Positions 19,069 to 28,703 of a stretch of 64,000 bases of DNA are shown here, piece after piece. The stretch's first letter is position 1. Every line of letters starts with the position of its first letter. This DNA is from Fidelibacterota bacterium (GTDB taxonomy: Bacteria; Fidelibacterota; UBA8477; JABMPR01), in contig JABHBL010000102.1 in assembly GCA_018673925.1 (NCBI GenBank), positions 62,001-126,000 on the forward strand, in the 5' to 3' direction. The notes under the pieces were generated by a model that saw nothing but the letters and a program-made list of their open reading frames with translations, did not search any database and was not told where the DNA came from. Made by a program: the position numbers and the translations under genes.

Positions 19069-21342
19069 ATGAAAAAATTCACCACCCTCATCACACACTA
19101 TCCAAAGACCATCATATTTATAAATCTTCTGGTAATTACCCTTTTATCTCTTCCTATATATAGAATTAACATTAATCCTGATCTACAGGCCTTGATTCCC
19201 GCTGATGATCCAGATGTCATCAGGATGGAAGAACTCGAAGAAGAATTTGGTGGACTGGATGTCATTTTAATCAGCTACCATGCTGATGATGTATTTTCTG
19301 GTGAAGGTCTGGAGATGATTGACAACTTGACCTACGATCTGGAAGCCCTACCCCAAATTGATCATATCATTAGCCTGACCAATTATGAATCCATAACCAG
19401 TGATGATGAGTCCATGACTGTGGATAAATTCGTACAAGATTTTCCTCAGACTCAGACCGAGAGTGATTCACTGGCGAGAAGTGCCATTGCAGATCCTATG
19501 TTGGGCAGATTACTGGTGTCCGATGATCGTGAATATACAGCCATCATCATCTACTCAAATCCAGATGCTGATGAAGTCACAACCGTTGATACTCTGAAAA
19601 CGGTTCTACGCCCTTATCAAGAAGCGAACCATGATTTGAGATTAGGTGGTATGCCTGTCATAAGATCCCAGATATCAGAAGATATCGGCCACGATACTCG
19701 CACATTCATTCCTGCAGGCATGGTTTTGATCGCTTTGCTGCTATATTTCAGTTTCCGGTCCCGCCGCGGCGTAGCTCTACCGGTTCTTGTGGTTCTATTA
19801 TCGATTATGGGCACCCTGGGCCTCATGTCCTGGTTTGGACTCATGCTGTCTGTGATATCCAGTATTATGCCCATCATGCTCATTGCTGTAGCCAGCGCTT
19901 ACGGTATTCATATCATTACTCGCTATTTTGAAGATTGTGCTGTGTTGCCCGATGATGCAACCAACAAAGAAGTTGTGACCAGTGTCATCGAGCATATGAT
20001 GAGACCCTTGTTCCTGGCTGGTCTTACCACAGTAATTGGATTTTTATCTTTGCTCTCCCACATTTTACCCGCCTCCAGAGAGGTTGGCGTACTAACTGCC
20101 TTTGGTGTTGTGTTAGCATTTGGTATATCGATTACCTTTATCCCTGCAGTGCTGGTCCTGACCAAAAAACCAAGTTCAGATAGACAAGATAAGAATACTG
20201 CAAATCGATTACTCTCAAGAATTTTAGTAAGCATGGGACGACTGGTTTTCCATCACCGCAATATCATATTCGTAGCATTTGCTTTGATTACAATTATCGC
20301 AGCCATCGGCATTCCCAAAGTCGAGTTAGACAGTAATCCCCTCAATTATTATAGTCCGGAATCCAACGTTCGGGTGATCAACAATATCATTGAAGAACGT
20401 TTTGGTGGAAGCACCACCATGTCGGTTGTAGTTGAGGGAGACATAAAGTCCCCTGATGTGTTAAATCAGATAGATCAGATTCAAAAATTTCTTGGAGGTC
20501 GCGACGGAGTTGGCTACACGCTGGCCATTACTGATTTTGTAAAACTAATGAATCAGTCCATGAACGGTGGAGACCCTGCCTTTTATACCATTCCAGATTC
20601 CCGTCAATTGGTTTCTCAATACCTGTTATTGTACTCCTGGGAATCCAGCGATGGATATCTGGATTCTTATGTGGATTATGATTATCAGACTGCACAAATC
20701 GTGGTTCGACTGAATACCATGGATGTGTATTACATGGTGGATCTCCAGGAGGAGTTAAATCAATTCCTCAACGATAACATCCAGGTGGACAATCAGCCTA
20801 AGAGTGAGGGTTATGCTGTGCTGCTCGGGAACTTGATGCCCATGATGGTAAAGGGACAAATACGGAGTCTGGTATTGTCGGTCATCTTTGCTGCCCTAGT
20901 GACTGGTCTCGTCTTCAGATCATTATCAGCAGCGCTCATCAGTGCCATGCCCCTGGCTTTTGCTATAGCAGGCGTCTTCGGCTTGATGGGATATTTAGGG
21001 ATTTATTTGAATACGGCGACATCCATGCTTAGCTCAATTATGATCGGTATTGGCATTGATTATACTATTCACTTTTTGTTCCGCTTCAGAACTGAAATCC
21101 GCAAAGGACTCAGCGATGAAGAGGCCATTGTTAAAACCCTAAGTACTACCGGTCAGGGTATCATTATTAATGGATTCTCTGTGATGATGGGATTTGCAGT
21201 ATGCATGCTGTCTACCTTTATCCCCATATATTTCTTTGGCTGGCTGATTTCAGTCTCTATTTTCATGTGTTTGATTGCTGCTCTGACGCTGCTGCCCCTG
21301 GTGCTGATTCTTACCCGTCCGAAATTCATATTTAATAGATAA
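19069..21342 (+). CDS. MMPL/RND-family exporter (first of two)
   Basis: Large inner-membrane transporter, 757 residues from the ATG at 19069; the track start at 19060 is a TTG three codons earlier. It has two repeats of the MMPL half-module. Each half has a membrane helix, a periplasmic loop (first loop starts INPDLQALIPADDPDV) and about five helices, with the second half carrying a GIGIDYTIHFLFRFR motif. RND proteins of this type export lipids or hydrophobic compounds using proton flow. It heads an operon with a TetR regulator, a second MMPL protein, a LolA-like protein and a barrel protein, suggesting envelope lipid trafficking. Confidence 0.9.
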   Translation: MKKFTTLITHYPKTIIFINLLVITLLSLPIYRININPDLQALIPADDPDVIRMEELEEEFGGLDVILISYHADDVFSGEGLEMIDNLTYDLEALPQIDHIISLTNYESITSDDESMTVDKFVQDFPQTQTESDSLARSAIADPMLGRLLVSDDREYTAIIIYSNPDADEVTTVDTLKTVLRPYQEANHDLRLGGMPVIRSQISEDIGHDTRTFIPAGMVLIALLLYFSFRSRRGVALPVLVVLLSIMGTLGLMSWFGLMLSVISSIMPIMLIAVASAYGIHIITRYFEDCAVLPDDATNKEVVTSVIEHMMRPLFLAGLTTVIGFLSLLSHILPASREVGVLTAFGVVLAFGISITFIPAVLVLTKKPSSDRQDKNTANRLLSRILVSMGRLVFHHRNIIFVAFALITIIAAIGIPKVELDSNPLNYYSPESNVRVINNIIEERFGGSTTMSVVVEGDIKSPDVLNQIDQIQKFLGGRDGVGYTLAITDFVKLMNQSMNGGDPAFYTIPDSRQLVSQYLLLYSWESSDGYLDSYVDYDYQTAQIVVRLNTMDVYYMVDLQEELNQFLNDNIQVDNQPKSEGYAVLLGNLMPMMVKGQIRSLVLSVIFAALVTGLVFRSLSAALISAMPLAFAIAGVFGLMGYLGIYLNTATSMLSSIMIGIGIDYTIHFLFRFRTEIRKGLSDEEAIVKTLSTTGQGIIINGFSVMMGFAVCMLSTFIPIYFFGWLISVSIFMCLIAALTLLPLVLILTRPKFIFNR

Positions 21343-21381
21343 AACTCCCTAAACCTTTCCTGCTTATAGGATAATATTTTG

Positions 21382-21454
21382 GTACCCCGAGCTGAGCCAA
21401 GGGGTACAGCTTCATTCTTCGGCAAAATCAATATCCCTCGACTCCGCTGGGGAT
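21382..21454. repeat. Intergenic palindromic repeat element
   Basis: GTACCCC...GGGGTAC (arms 21382-21388 and 21401-21407) followed by ATCCC...GGGAT (21433-21454) around TCGACTCCGCT. The GAGCCAAGG and CTCGACTCCGCTGGGGATGAC wording is like short extragenic palindromes common in FCB genomes. A related element occurs near 39036. Confidence 0.6.
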
Positions 21455-21524
21455 GACGATTCTTATGATCTTTTCTTCGGATTTCTCCTTGCAACAATTC
21501 CTTCATTCGTTAGATTGGAAACGT

Positions 21525-22145
21525 ATGATACGAAAAACGTTTCCATCGAGCAGCCAACCTAAAGACCTCATTCTTGAACATGGATTTGAACTCCTCCAGC
21601 GTGATGGCATTCGCTCCTTTACGGTAGAAAACCTTGCTCAGGACCTGGGAATGAGCAAGAAGACGATCTACAAGTTTTTCCCTTCCAAAGAGCGACTTCT
21701 CGAAAAGATGTTTGAATTCGCATCGGGTCAGGTCATCTGGCATTTCCAGAAGATTATGGAGAAGGAACCTACTGCCATACATCAAATAAATCGAATCTTT
21801 GGACTGTTATCAAGCACCGCATCCAAGGTTTCCATACGGCGGCTTGGTGATATAAAAATTCGCTACCCTCAGATATGGAAACGCATGGAAGAATTCCGTC
21901 TAAACAGAAGAGATGATTTCCTGACGATCTTCGAGTTGGGCCAGGAACAAGGATTGATTAGGCAGGAATTGGATGTCGCTTTGACAGCAACCATGTTTAT
22001 GCATATTATAAACTCAACCTTTCAGCCAGAATTTTTTATTCAAAATAATTTGAACCCTACACAGGCACTTAGGGCTTTCCGAGAGATATTCCTAAGAGGC
22101 ATGCTGACCGACAAGGGGATTCAAATCCTAGAGGAGCTTACATGA
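21525..22145 (+). CDS. TetR/AcrR-family transcriptional regulator
   Basis: About 206 residues from the ATG at 21525; the track start (21453) would add codons translated through the palindromic repeat. The N-terminal HTH is clear: DLILEHGFELLQRDGIRSFT, VENLAQDLGMSKKTIYKFFPSKERLL. The rest is a helical ligand-binding domain with no recognisable substrate class. Its stop overlaps the start of the second MMPL gene by 4 bp (ATGA, ribosome site GAGGAG), so regulator and pump are translationally coupled. It probably controls this operon in response to an exported compound. Confidence 0.92.
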   Translation: MIRKTFPSSSQPKDLILEHGFELLQRDGIRSFTVENLAQDLGMSKKTIYKFFPSKERLLEKMFEFASGQVIWHFQKIMEKEPTAIHQINRIFGLLSSTASKVSIRRLGDIKIRYPQIWKRMEEFRLNRRDDFLTIFELGQEQGLIRQELDVALTATMFMHIINSTFQPEFFIQNNLNPTQALRAFREIFLRGMLTDKGIQILEELT

Positions 22146-24442
22146 AACAGTGGTTTATTAGTCAATCCGTTGATCACCCAAAACGCAGCATAGTTGTCAC
22201 CATTCTCATCACTTTGCTTATGGGGTCTGGAATCCAACATTTTGTAGTTGAAGATGACTTCCTGAAAATGCTGCCCCAGGATATCGAATCCATGGTGGCC
22301 TTGAATGAACTGAAGGATGAATTCGGTAGCACTGACCTCATGTTCCTTGGGTTCGGCAAGCGTGGTGTCGATGTTTTAAATACCGAGAGTTTGGCAATGC
22401 TGTGGGACCTCTCCCATGATCTGGAAGAAATCGATCAGGTTGATGAGATAATGTGCATCTCTACTTCCGACAAAATGGAGAGCATTGACGGATTTCTGGA
22501 AGTTTCAGCATTACAGGAATACCGTGATCTCGATGAAGAAGAAATTGCATCCCTGCGTAATTACCTGGATGAGAATTCAAAAATTAGAACCAGGAATCTG
22601 GGAGAGAATGGGGACTACTTCAATGTGATCATCCGCCCAATCGTAGGTGCAAAAGGTGATGTCTTAGTGAGCGATATGGAGCGGATTGTCGATGCGCATC
22701 TCGCAGACTATGATGTTCACTGGGGAGGGCAGGCCTATCTCACTGGCGCCTTACCTGTGATGATCCGAAATGATGTGATGGGGCTCATGCGAATTGGGTT
22801 AATTGGCATGCTGCTCATCTTGCTCTTTAGCTTGAGAAATGTTCCTGCAGTAGGAACCATTCTGGCTACTATCATCTTATCCATGGCCTTCATGTTGGGA
22901 TTTAATGGATGGATGATCTACCTGACTGAATCCGACAAATTTATGTTTGGTGTACTCAATACATCAATGCCCATCATTTTGTTGACCATCGCTAATTCAT
23001 ATGGCGTCCATGTCATTACCAAATTCTTTAGAAAAATGAGAACCAATAAAGATGCTCGAGCAGCAGTGGAGGCCAGTCTCAATTCCCTGGTGCTGCCTAT
23101 CTTCCTCACAGCACTGACAACTGTTGCGGCATTTTTATGTATGGTTTTTGCCCCACTGGAACCACTTATTGGTTACGGTTTTTCCATTTCAGCAGGAATT
23201 TTGTGGGCCTGGATCTTATCTACAGTTTTTCTTCCTTCAGTACTCGTATTGAAAAAATGGAATCCTGACTCCTCAGCCGTATCTCATCCCAGTCATTTTG
23301 AGAGATTTGTGATTGCTTTTGGTGAGCAGGTCATCAAGCGACCACGAACCGTACTAATTGGCGGTGCAGTGGTGATCGTTATCGGTATATTAGGTATCTT
23401 TAAACTCAATATCGAAGTGAATATGAAAGCATTCTTTAAACCAGAAAATCCCATTAGGGAGAGCCTGGAATTCATGGACAGCGAAATGACTGGGACCATG
23501 GATCTTCAATTACTGATCAACGCTGATTTGAAGGACCCTCAAGTTTTAACCCGGATGGAGAGCATACAGGGATTCATGGAAAAATACGAATCTGTCACTC
23601 TCTCCATATCAATTGCCGATATCATCAAGCAAATGCATCGCATGGTGAATGATGATGATCCAGCTTTTGAAACCATCCCCGATTCTCGGGATAAAGTGAA
23701 TAATCTGTTCACGATGTATTCCATGTCAGGGGATCCCGATGATTTTAGCTCTCTGGTCGACTACGAATATAAAAAGGGTCTGGCAACATCCATGATGCGA
23801 TCCATATCCACGTCTGAAATTGTTGTCCTAGTCGAAGAAATTGAGGCTTTCCTCCAGCAGGATGATTATAAGGACCTGAACATTACAATCACTGGCTTAC
23901 TCATCGTCTTCAGGGATCTGGTTGCCTTGATCATACGAAGCTCATTCATAAGCATTTTTGCCTCTATCATCATTATCGCTCTCATCGCCAGTTACTTTTT
24001 CAAACACTGGTTGTGGGGTCTTTTGGCCGTTGTTCCGCTGAGTTCAGCGGTAATATTGAACTTCGGTCTCATGGGCATATTTGGTGTTGACCTGAACCAT
24101 GTGACAGCACTTTTGTCGGCGATTATAATTGGTGTAGGGGTTGATTTTGCCATTCACTATATCAGTCAGTTCCGCAATCACCTACATACCCATGGATTGG
24201 ATGGAAAATTGAGCGAGGAAACCATGCGAGATGTAGGATTCCCTGTGATCCTGGATGCGGCTTCCAACATGGCCTTCGGAGCGCTCCTATTTTCCATGTT
24301 CATCCCCATGATTCACATGGGTGGATTGATGGTATTTGCCATGGTTTCTACCTCTACGGCAACTTTGACACTACTGGCAATACTACTTGAAATGAATAAA
24401 AAACGTTTGGCCCGTATTGAAGGTATTGCTGTCCCTGAATAA
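22142..24442 (+). CDS. MMPL/RND-family exporter (second of two)
   Basis: 766-residue inner-membrane protein with the same duplicated layout as the first exporter: N-terminal helix (SIVVTILITLLMGSG), periplasmic loop (EDDFLKMLPQDIESM), helix bundle, second loop and second bundle with GVGVDFAIHYISQFR. Sequence identity to the first exporter appears modest, so the two could form a heteromeric unit or act on different substrates. It is coupled to the TetR gene by ATGA and followed 26 bp later by the LolA-like gene. Confidence 0.9.
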   Translation: MKQWFISQSVDHPKRSIVVTILITLLMGSGIQHFVVEDDFLKMLPQDIESMVALNELKDEFGSTDLMFLGFGKRGVDVLNTESLAMLWDLSHDLEEIDQVDEIMCISTSDKMESIDGFLEVSALQEYRDLDEEEIASLRNYLDENSKIRTRNLGENGDYFNVIIRPIVGAKGDVLVSDMERIVDAHLADYDVHWGGQAYLTGALPVMIRNDVMGLMRIGLIGMLLILLFSLRNVPAVGTILATIILSMAFMLGFNGWMIYLTESDKFMFGVLNTSMPIILLTIANSYGVHVITKFFRKMRTNKDARAAVEASLNSLVLPIFLTALTTVAAFLCMVFAPLEPLIGYGFSISAGILWAWILSTVFLPSVLVLKKWNPDSSAVSHPSHFERFVIAFGEQVIKRPRTVLIGGAVVIVIGILGIFKLNIEVNMKAFFKPENPIRESLEFMDSEMTGTMDLQLLINADLKDPQVLTRMESIQGFMEKYESVTLSISIADIIKQMHRMVNDDDPAFETIPDSRDKVNNLFTMYSMSGDPDDFSSLVDYEYKKGLATSMMRSISTSEIVVLVEEIEAFLQQDDYKDLNITITGLLIVFRDLVALIIRSSFISIFASIIIIALIASYFFKHWLWGLLAVVPLSSAVILNFGLMGIFGVDLNHVTALLSAIIIGVGVDFAIHYISQFRNHLHTHGLDGKLSEETMRDVGFPVILDAASNMAFGALLFSMFIPMIHMGGLMVFAMVSTSTATLTLLAILLEMNKKRLARIEGIAVPE

Positions 24443-24468
24443 GACTTAATCAAAAAAAGGATTTTGAA

Positions 24469-25233
24469 ATGAAAACTATTACCAAACACTTTTTTAGCAC
24501 AATACTCCTCATACTGCCGATGATGCTGTTTGCTGAAACTGGATATGAATTGGCCAAGGCCATGGAAGACAAGACCGCACCAGCGGATATGAAATCAAAT
24601 ATGACCATGACCCTAACCAACAAACAGGGAAAAACCAGAGAATCTACCATCAGATCCATTACTGCAGATGACAACCGCAAGCAGATCATCTGGTTTCTTG
24701 CTCCCGCTGATGACAAAGGCGTTGCCTTTCTAAAAATTGAGCATGAGCAAAAAGATGATGAGATGCGACTCTGGTTGCCTGCCTTTAAAAAAGTTCGGCG
24801 TATCAGTTCCAAGAAAAAGGCAGACTCCTTTATGGGCTCCGACCTTAGTTATGAAGATATGACTTCCAGAGAATTGGAAGAATATACTTATGAAATCTTA
24901 GGCGAAAAAGTCGTGGAAGGCATTGATTGTCATATTCTGGAAAGCACGCCCAAAGCAGGAGTTACACGTACATATAAACGATTTGTCACATATGTCAGTA
25001 AGGCTGATTTGGTTTCCATACTCGATGAGGCATTCGATACTCGAGATAAGCTGCTAAAACGTCGAGTCATGAAATACCGCAAGGACAAAGGTTATGACCT
25101 CCCTACCGAAATATATGTAGAGAACGTTCAGAAAGGTTCCAATACGCGTCTAGTATTTAGTAGCCAGGAAATTGATACCGGTGTAAAAGCAGATCTATTT
25201 CAAGAAAAGAATTTAAAACGGATGCCCAAATAG
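24469..25233 (+). CDS. LolA-like outer-membrane lipoprotein-sorting family protein
   Basis: 254-residue periplasmic protein with a signal peptide (ILLILPMMLFAETG). The pattern is that of the LolA-like family found beside MMPL/RND pumps: MKSNMTMTLTNKQGKTRE, RKQIIWFLAPADDKGVAFL, the basic LPAFKKVRRISSKKKADSFMGSDLSYEDM segment, and a C-terminal beta half. The fold suggests a soluble carrier that binds a lipid or lipoprotein between the membranes. Ribosome site AGGATTTTGAA. Its place between pump and barrel fits a trans-envelope lipid export route. Confidence 0.87.
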   Translation: MKTITKHFFSTILLILPMMLFAETGYELAKAMEDKTAPADMKSNMTMTLTNKQGKTRESTIRSITADDNRKQIIWFLAPADDKGVAFLKIEHEQKDDEMRLWLPAFKKVRRISSKKKADSFMGSDLSYEDMTSRELEEYTYEILGEKVVEGIDCHILESTPKAGVTRTYKRFVTYVSKADLVSILDEAFDTRDKLLKRRVMKYRKDKGYDLPTEIYVENVQKGSNTRLVFSSQEIDTGVKADLFQEKNLKRMPK

Positions 25234-25242
25234 GTTTAAACA

Positions 25243-26568
25243 ATGAAGAAACTACTTCCTTTCATTTTTATACTGGTGTTGACACCTCTCGTCAGCCTTG
25301 CTCAATTCAATATTTCAGGTGAATTGACACCCGGATCCATGCTTAGAATAAGTGATGGTTCCCTCATCGATCTCCCATTCCGTTTGGGAAATATCTCACT
25401 GGATTATGCTTATGGGGATTTCGAATTTAAATCCAGCTTTTCCCTTGAGACTCGCTGGAAAAATCCTGAAATATCAGAAGACATGTTTCAATTAAGGGAA
25501 GCATATATGGTGTGGTACCCCAACTTTGGTGAGGTAAAACTGGGAAAAATGATCCATGCCTGGGGTGCTGCTGATGGAAACAATCCCACTGACAATCTCT
25601 CTCCCTATGATTTTTATTATATGTTTCTATCTGGTACGGATCGAAAATTGGGAACGCTGAGTGCCAGCAGTCTTGTTTATGTCGGTAGTTTCCAACTTCA
25701 ACTGGTTGTTTTGCCTGATTTTGTTGAAAACCGCATCCCCTACGATGAACCAGATTTTCCCATTCAGATTGAACTTCCTCCTGGTGCTGTCGTCACAGAT
25801 CCTGAAAATGCTGTTGAATGGGGGGGGAAGATTCAATACGCCATGGGTCTAGGTGACATCTCTATCTCATTGTTTGACGGTTACGATCATATGCAGAGTC
25901 CAGCTGGAATTCAGCTAGCTCTAGATCCATCAACTATGTTTCCTACGATAATTCCTCAACTAACATATAGAAAAACCCGTATGTACGGTATTGATGGCGT
26001 TGTTTTCCCAGGGAACTGGACGGTTCGTGGTGAGCTTGGCTATTTTCAGACTAAGACACCTGAGCTTGACTTAGATGCAAGTCTCCTGGTTACTGATGCC
26101 AGTTATATTCAATCAGTTCTGCAAGTTGAGTATTCTTTTTCCAACGGACTACAACTCATGGGACAGTACATCGGTACAGACTATGGCGAGATAAGCAATG
26201 AAATCAAGCCAGATATTGTCTTAGCGACTCTCCCGGATGAGATTCAACATGGTCTGTTCCAACAAATGAATAGTATGGATTTCCAGGCTGGAATGGGTAC
26301 CCCCTTCGCCATGATTGCAGAACGTGTTTTCATTGCTTCATCCATGTTTGAAACTTTGGACAACAATCTAGAGTTACGTGCAATGTTAATGGTCAATTTG
26401 GATGAGACTGGATACATGACCAATATTGGGGCGAGTTATGCACTCATCGAAGGCTTTAGTCTTGATGCAACACTTGCCTATTTCATAGGAGGAGATGAAG
26501 CAGAGAACAGCTTCAAAAAACTCGAAGATTTCTCAAACCTAAACCTAGGACTCAGCTATAGTTTTTAG
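25243..26568 (+). CDS. DUF1302-like outer-membrane beta-barrel protein
   Basis: 441 residues with a signal peptide (FIFILVLTPLVSLAQ) and alternating beta-strand pattern to a C-terminal Phe (LGLSYSF). The motif LREAYMVWYPNFGEVKLGKMIHAWGAADGNNPTDNLSPYDF is characteristic of DUF1302-type porin-like proteins, usually encoded beside MMPL exporters. It would be the outer-membrane component. It starts 9 bp after the LolA-like gene and is followed 17 bp later by an unrecognised gene. Confidence 0.85.
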   Translation: MKKLLPFIFILVLTPLVSLAQFNISGELTPGSMLRISDGSLIDLPFRLGNISLDYAYGDFEFKSSFSLETRWKNPEISEDMFQLREAYMVWYPNFGEVKLGKMIHAWGAADGNNPTDNLSPYDFYYMFLSGTDRKLGTLSASSLVYVGSFQLQLVVLPDFVENRIPYDEPDFPIQIELPPGAVVTDPENAVEWGGKIQYAMGLGDISISLFDGYDHMQSPAGIQLALDPSTMFPTIIPQLTYRKTRMYGIDGVVFPGNWTVRGELGYFQTKTPELDLDASLLVTDASYIQSVLQVEYSFSNGLQLMGQYIGTDYGEISNEIKPDIVLATLPDEIQHGLFQQMNSMDFQAGMGTPFAMIAERVFIASSMFETLDNNLELRAMLMVNLDETGYMTNIGASYALIEGFSLDATLAYFIGGDEAENSFKKLEDFSNLNLGLSYSF

Positions 26569-26585
26569 GATATTGTCCCTAATAA

Positions 26586-27500
26586 ATGAATAAGTTTGAT
26601 CGCAAATATAAAAAAATCGCCAGGAGAATATCTCCCCTGGATCTCACCAGCAATTTTTCACAGGAAGATCTGAGCTGGGATGATTTTTTTACAGACAGAT
26701 CCAGCACAAATTCTAGTTCCCTTTTCCTGGGAAAATATTCAGAGGATGGCATCAAATTTATTATGGAACGATTTGGTCTGGATCGGCAGGCTCGCCATCT
26801 TGGCCTAAGGCACCTGGCAGTCGCTGTTGATACCAGGGACCCCTATCGTCATCGGTTGACCATCTATAATGGGCGGCATCGGGATAAAGATCATATCGTT
26901 ATGGATTTTGTGGCCAAGTACCAACACCTGGTTCCAAAGGACATTGATACCGAAAATGAGTATAGCCGCCAGTTGAAGGTGTTAATGGTTGAATGGCTTC
27001 TGCTACAGAATCCAATGACTGAATTTTCACATCGAAGAGGTCCCCTTCCTGGTCAGAGATACCCGGGGCTCGGTCTGGGGGATCAATTGATGGCTCTATT
27101 TACACTTATGGGTCGTCATCTTCAGGTTGATGGGATTATTAACGTACCAGAGTACTTTCACACTGGTCTCATCTTCAGCAGACGTTTCGTCTTTTTAAGC
27201 CCGTATGTCCAGGCTCATGTTCAACAAGTTGCTCAGGATTTATGGAAGAAATATCGCCTTGCTGTGATAGCATGGGCCAGTGCCACGGAGAGCATCATTA
27301 ATATTGAGACTGGAAAACCGCAAATCTGGGAACCACGTCGACAAATCATTCCCATTCAAACCCAGTTGAGGCAATATTTTAAATCAGATGAATATGTTGG
27401 TATAGCTCAGCGAGTGCAGCAAGAAAAAGTCTTCACTCTGGACGAAGAAAAGCTTCGGGAAGCCCTTTCCAAAATGGAACAGGCTCCCTTTCAGTTTTAA
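26586..27500 (+). CDS. Unrecognised soluble protein of the MMPL operon
   Basis: 304 residues, no signal peptide or membrane helix, so cytoplasmic. I do not recognise the family. Visible features: a basic N-terminus, a central His/Arg-rich part (DTRDPYRHRLTIYNGRHRDKDHI), a Pro/Gly segment (RGPLPGQRYPGLGLGDQL), then PEYFHTGLIFSRRFVFLSP. The spaced His residues could bind metal or substrate, but this is only a suggestion. It is the last gene of the MMPL operon (17 bp after the barrel gene) and so may modify or supply the exported compound. Confidence 0.7.
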   Translation: MNKFDRKYKKIARRISPLDLTSNFSQEDLSWDDFFTDRSSTNSSSLFLGKYSEDGIKFIMERFGLDRQARHLGLRHLAVAVDTRDPYRHRLTIYNGRHRDKDHIVMDFVAKYQHLVPKDIDTENEYSRQLKVLMVEWLLLQNPMTEFSHRRGPLPGQRYPGLGLGDQLMALFTLMGRHLQVDGIINVPEYFHTGLIFSRRFVFLSPYVQAHVQQVAQDLWKKYRLAVIAWASATESIINIETGKPQIWEPRRQIIPIQTQLRQYFKSDEYVGIAQRVQQEKVFTLDEEKLREALSKMEQAPFQF

Positions 27501-27516
27501 ATCTTCTCTACAATAT

Positions 27517-27693
27517 TTACGGTAATTTAACCACAGAAGATTCCCAGGTCGTCTTCTGTGTTTGGGAGTTGTCTCCCTTGACATCTGTTGGTACAAAATT
27601 TATCAGCAACATAAATGTCAACAGCACCAGCACAGTCAATAGGACTTGAACTGATGCATTCTTCCTTTGTCTTTCCCCACGAAATGATTTCAT
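27517..27693 (-). CDS. 58-residue single-pass membrane peptide (not in ORF track)
   Basis: Found by reading the minus strand after the TatT-like gene. ATG at 27693 overlaps that gene's stop as ATGA. The product has a basic N-terminus (MKSFRGERQRKNAS), one hydrophobic helix of about 20 residues (VLLTVLVLLTFMLLINFV) and a short polar tail ending VVKLP. The coupling overlap and clean topology support a real gene below the 60-residue limit of the track. Function unknown; no homologue recognised. Confidence 0.6.
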   Translation of the reverse strand: MKSFRGERQRKNASVQVLLTVLVLLTFMLLINFVPTDVKGDNSQTQKTTWESSVVKLP

Positions 27694-28544
27694 AGATTAA
27701 ACCAGTTTTCCTTTTCTGCTTTGATCATCAATCTTTCAGCCACAGTCTTTTCATAGACATTTTCAGGATAATATGGCAACTCTGGATCTGGTGTAGTCGT
27801 TACTACCTTTGTCAAAAGGCTATAAAAGAGATTTTTATCTTGAGCCAGAGGACAATAATGTTGAGCCATAAGCGTATAGTTACCCAAATAGTCTGGGGAA
27901 ACTCGGATCGCTTCATCAAAGGCTTCACGTATGCCCGTTGTATCGTTCTCTGTTTGTGGATCACGTCCTAACAAAGCACCCTTATACCGATAGTAAGCTC
28001 CATAGTAAAAGACGGAATCCAGATCATGTATATGTTCCAGCGTTGTCCAAATGAGTTCCCGTTGTCCCATGCGAATCAGATTACTTTTCGTAGCCAGCCA
28101 TTGTCCATAATTGGCCATTCCCCAGTAAAGCGCTTCCAGGGAAGTTTGGTCAAGACCACGAACAGCCATACTCTCATCCCCCGTCGAAAACAGCAGGTTT
28201 CGGTATTCACTATTTTGCTTGAGAACAGTTTGACTGACGCCATAACCCAGAAGGAATAGACTATCCTGCACCTGTGGGGATTGGGTCAAATATTGACCGC
28301 AAAAATAATAGGCTCTTGAGAGTTTCGCCCAGAGTTGAATCGATGTTGAATCCAATTCTGCAAGCTGTTGATAAACGACCAGAGCGGCCTGGGCATTTGC
28401 CTTGTCAGCTCTCAGCGACCAGAGGCTATCTGCATTTTCAATATTGATTTCTAATGGATTTGTTGAAACAGGCGTGACAGGTATATCTGTTGATGTACAA
28501 GATATAAGAATGGTTGATAAAAATATAAAAACAAATTGTCGCAA
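27690..28544 (-). CDS. TatT-like helical-repeat lipoprotein (TRAP T-component family)
   Basis: 284 residues. Signal segment with lipobox (LISC, Cys16). The body is all-helical and TPR-like: ALVVYQQLAELDSTSIQLWAKLSRAYYF, EALYWGMANYGQWLATKSN, YRYKGALLGRDP, IREAFDEAIRVSPDYLGN. This fits the TatT-type TRAP T-component family, periplasmic TPR proteins linked to TRAP transporters in Treponema, but no TRAP permease is nearby. The only start in frame is a TTG at 28544, preceded by GGAAGG. It is coupled by ATGA to the 58-residue membrane peptide. Confidence 0.72.
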   Translation of the reverse strand: MRQFVFIFLSTILISCTSTDIPVTPVSTNPLEINIENADSLWSLRADKANAQAALVVYQQLAELDSTSIQLWAKLSRAYYFCGQYLTQSPQVQDSLFLLGYGVSQTVLKQNSEYRNLLFSTGDESMAVRGLDQTSLEALYWGMANYGQWLATKSNLIRMGQRELIWTTLEHIHDLDSVFYYGAYYRYKGALLGRDPQTENDTTGIREAFDEAIRVSPDYLGNYTLMAQHYCPLAQDKNLFYSLLTKVVTTTPDPELPYYPENVYEKTVAERLMIKAEKENWFNL

Positions 28545-28703
28545 AGCGTCAGAGCCTTCCCCATTCGAGTTAACCCCCCCTCCTGAAAATCGGCCAAATA
28601 TAGCTTGCAGAACTCAACTATTACAAATGCTGTTTAACCCAATTTCGATTTTTGTTTTAGGGGTCTCGTAATAGCAAAGACAATGTGCTAGACGTAATTA
28701 TAC

